Shown piece after piece: positions 63,743-64,000 of a stretch of DNA of 64,000 nucleotides. The notes below the pieces were generated by a model. It saw nothing but the letters and a program-made list of their open reading frames with translations. It was not told the DNA's origin and ran no database searches. Every line of letters begins with the position of its first letter. The stretch's first letter is position 1. The position numbers and the translations under genes were made by a program. Source of the stretch: Candidatus Caldarchaeum subterraneum (lineage in GTDB: Archaea; Thermoproteota; Nitrososphaeria_A; Caldarchaeales; Caldarchaeaceae); contig CALHAG010000014.1 of NCBI GenBank assembly GCA_937934305.1, positions 1 through 64,000 on the forward strand, given 5' to 3'.

Positions 63743-63930
63743 CTAATTCACCCAGGTTAAAAGTGATAAGCGAACTATTAAGCTCTCCAGAAGCTGCTTC
63801 AGGGCCTGGGATTCTCTCAGCTCTGGACAACCTAATTCCCAGAAATTTTTTCACATTTCCATGAGCTTCGCCGAAAATCAGCTACGACTTTAACATAACT
63901 TTATCTCTCAGAGAGAGTTGTGGGAATAGG

Positions 63931-64000
63931 ATGTTGGAGGCCGCTGTCCAAAGCTTTCCAACTCAGCTGTTTAGATGTAAATGGACTGTTCCCGTCATTG
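63931..64000 (+). CDS. 5' fragment of a CDS running off the window (MLEAAVQSFPTQLFRCKWTVPVI...)
   Basis: ATG 63931 about 28 nt after a TATA-like aactttatct; frame open to the window end. Confidence 0.4.
   Translation, partial: MLEAAVQSFPTQLFRCKWTVPVI

Noticed and set aside
63326-63760. 144-aa plus-strand ORF
   Set aside because: Antisense to the DUF5678-like gene; Leu/Cys-rich shadow translation.
63904-63918. Inverted repeat ctctcagagagag near the right edge
   Set aside because: Short and near a probable promoter; too little sequence to assign a role.
1-64000. tRNA, rRNA, CRISPR arrays, IS elements
   Set aside because: Scanning intergenic regions showed no T-arm consensus, rRNA-like blocks, regularly spaced repeats or transposase genes. 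A tRNAscan-SE/CRISPR search was not possible, so this is a visual negative only.

Overview
Protein-rich archaeal chromosomal window with no rRNA, tRNA, CRISPR array or intact transposon that I could recognise. The gene set (aRF1, GatD/GatE, PurP, archaeal ATP-dependent DNA ligase, HerA/NurA, MptA/MptE, L10e, the ADH-synthase/DHQ-synthase-II route, a Tes-like radical SAM protein) is clearly archaeal. It suggests a thermophilic TACK-type lineage, possibly Aigarchaeota/Caldarchaeum-like, but that is inference only. Main blocks: (1) Tes-like radical SAM protein at the left edge, missing from the supplied ORF track; (2) ligase/pterin/pantoate-kinase neighbourhood; (3) a compact archaeal shikimate operon, asd-aroA'-aroB'-aroD-aroE-aroK-aroA; (4) divergent ModE regulator and molybdate/tungstate ABC genes sharing a palindromic TATA; (5) trpS with a candidate leader peptide; (6) a ~14 kb nucleoside uptake/salvage/degradation island with a BMP-type ABC transporter, three phosphorylase/hydrolase genes, deoC, cdd, two PfkB kinases and two BtpA paralogues; (7) metG, prf1, gatDE, herA-nurA, tandem purP, rpl10e, tldD, protoglobin, and an aspartic-protease-like/small-protein pair. 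The most useful second looks are the BtpA/nucleoside island, the trpS leader peptide, the modE/wtp direct repeat, and the atypical starts or frames of metG, aroE and the second purP. All family calls come from reading the translations; no database search was run.
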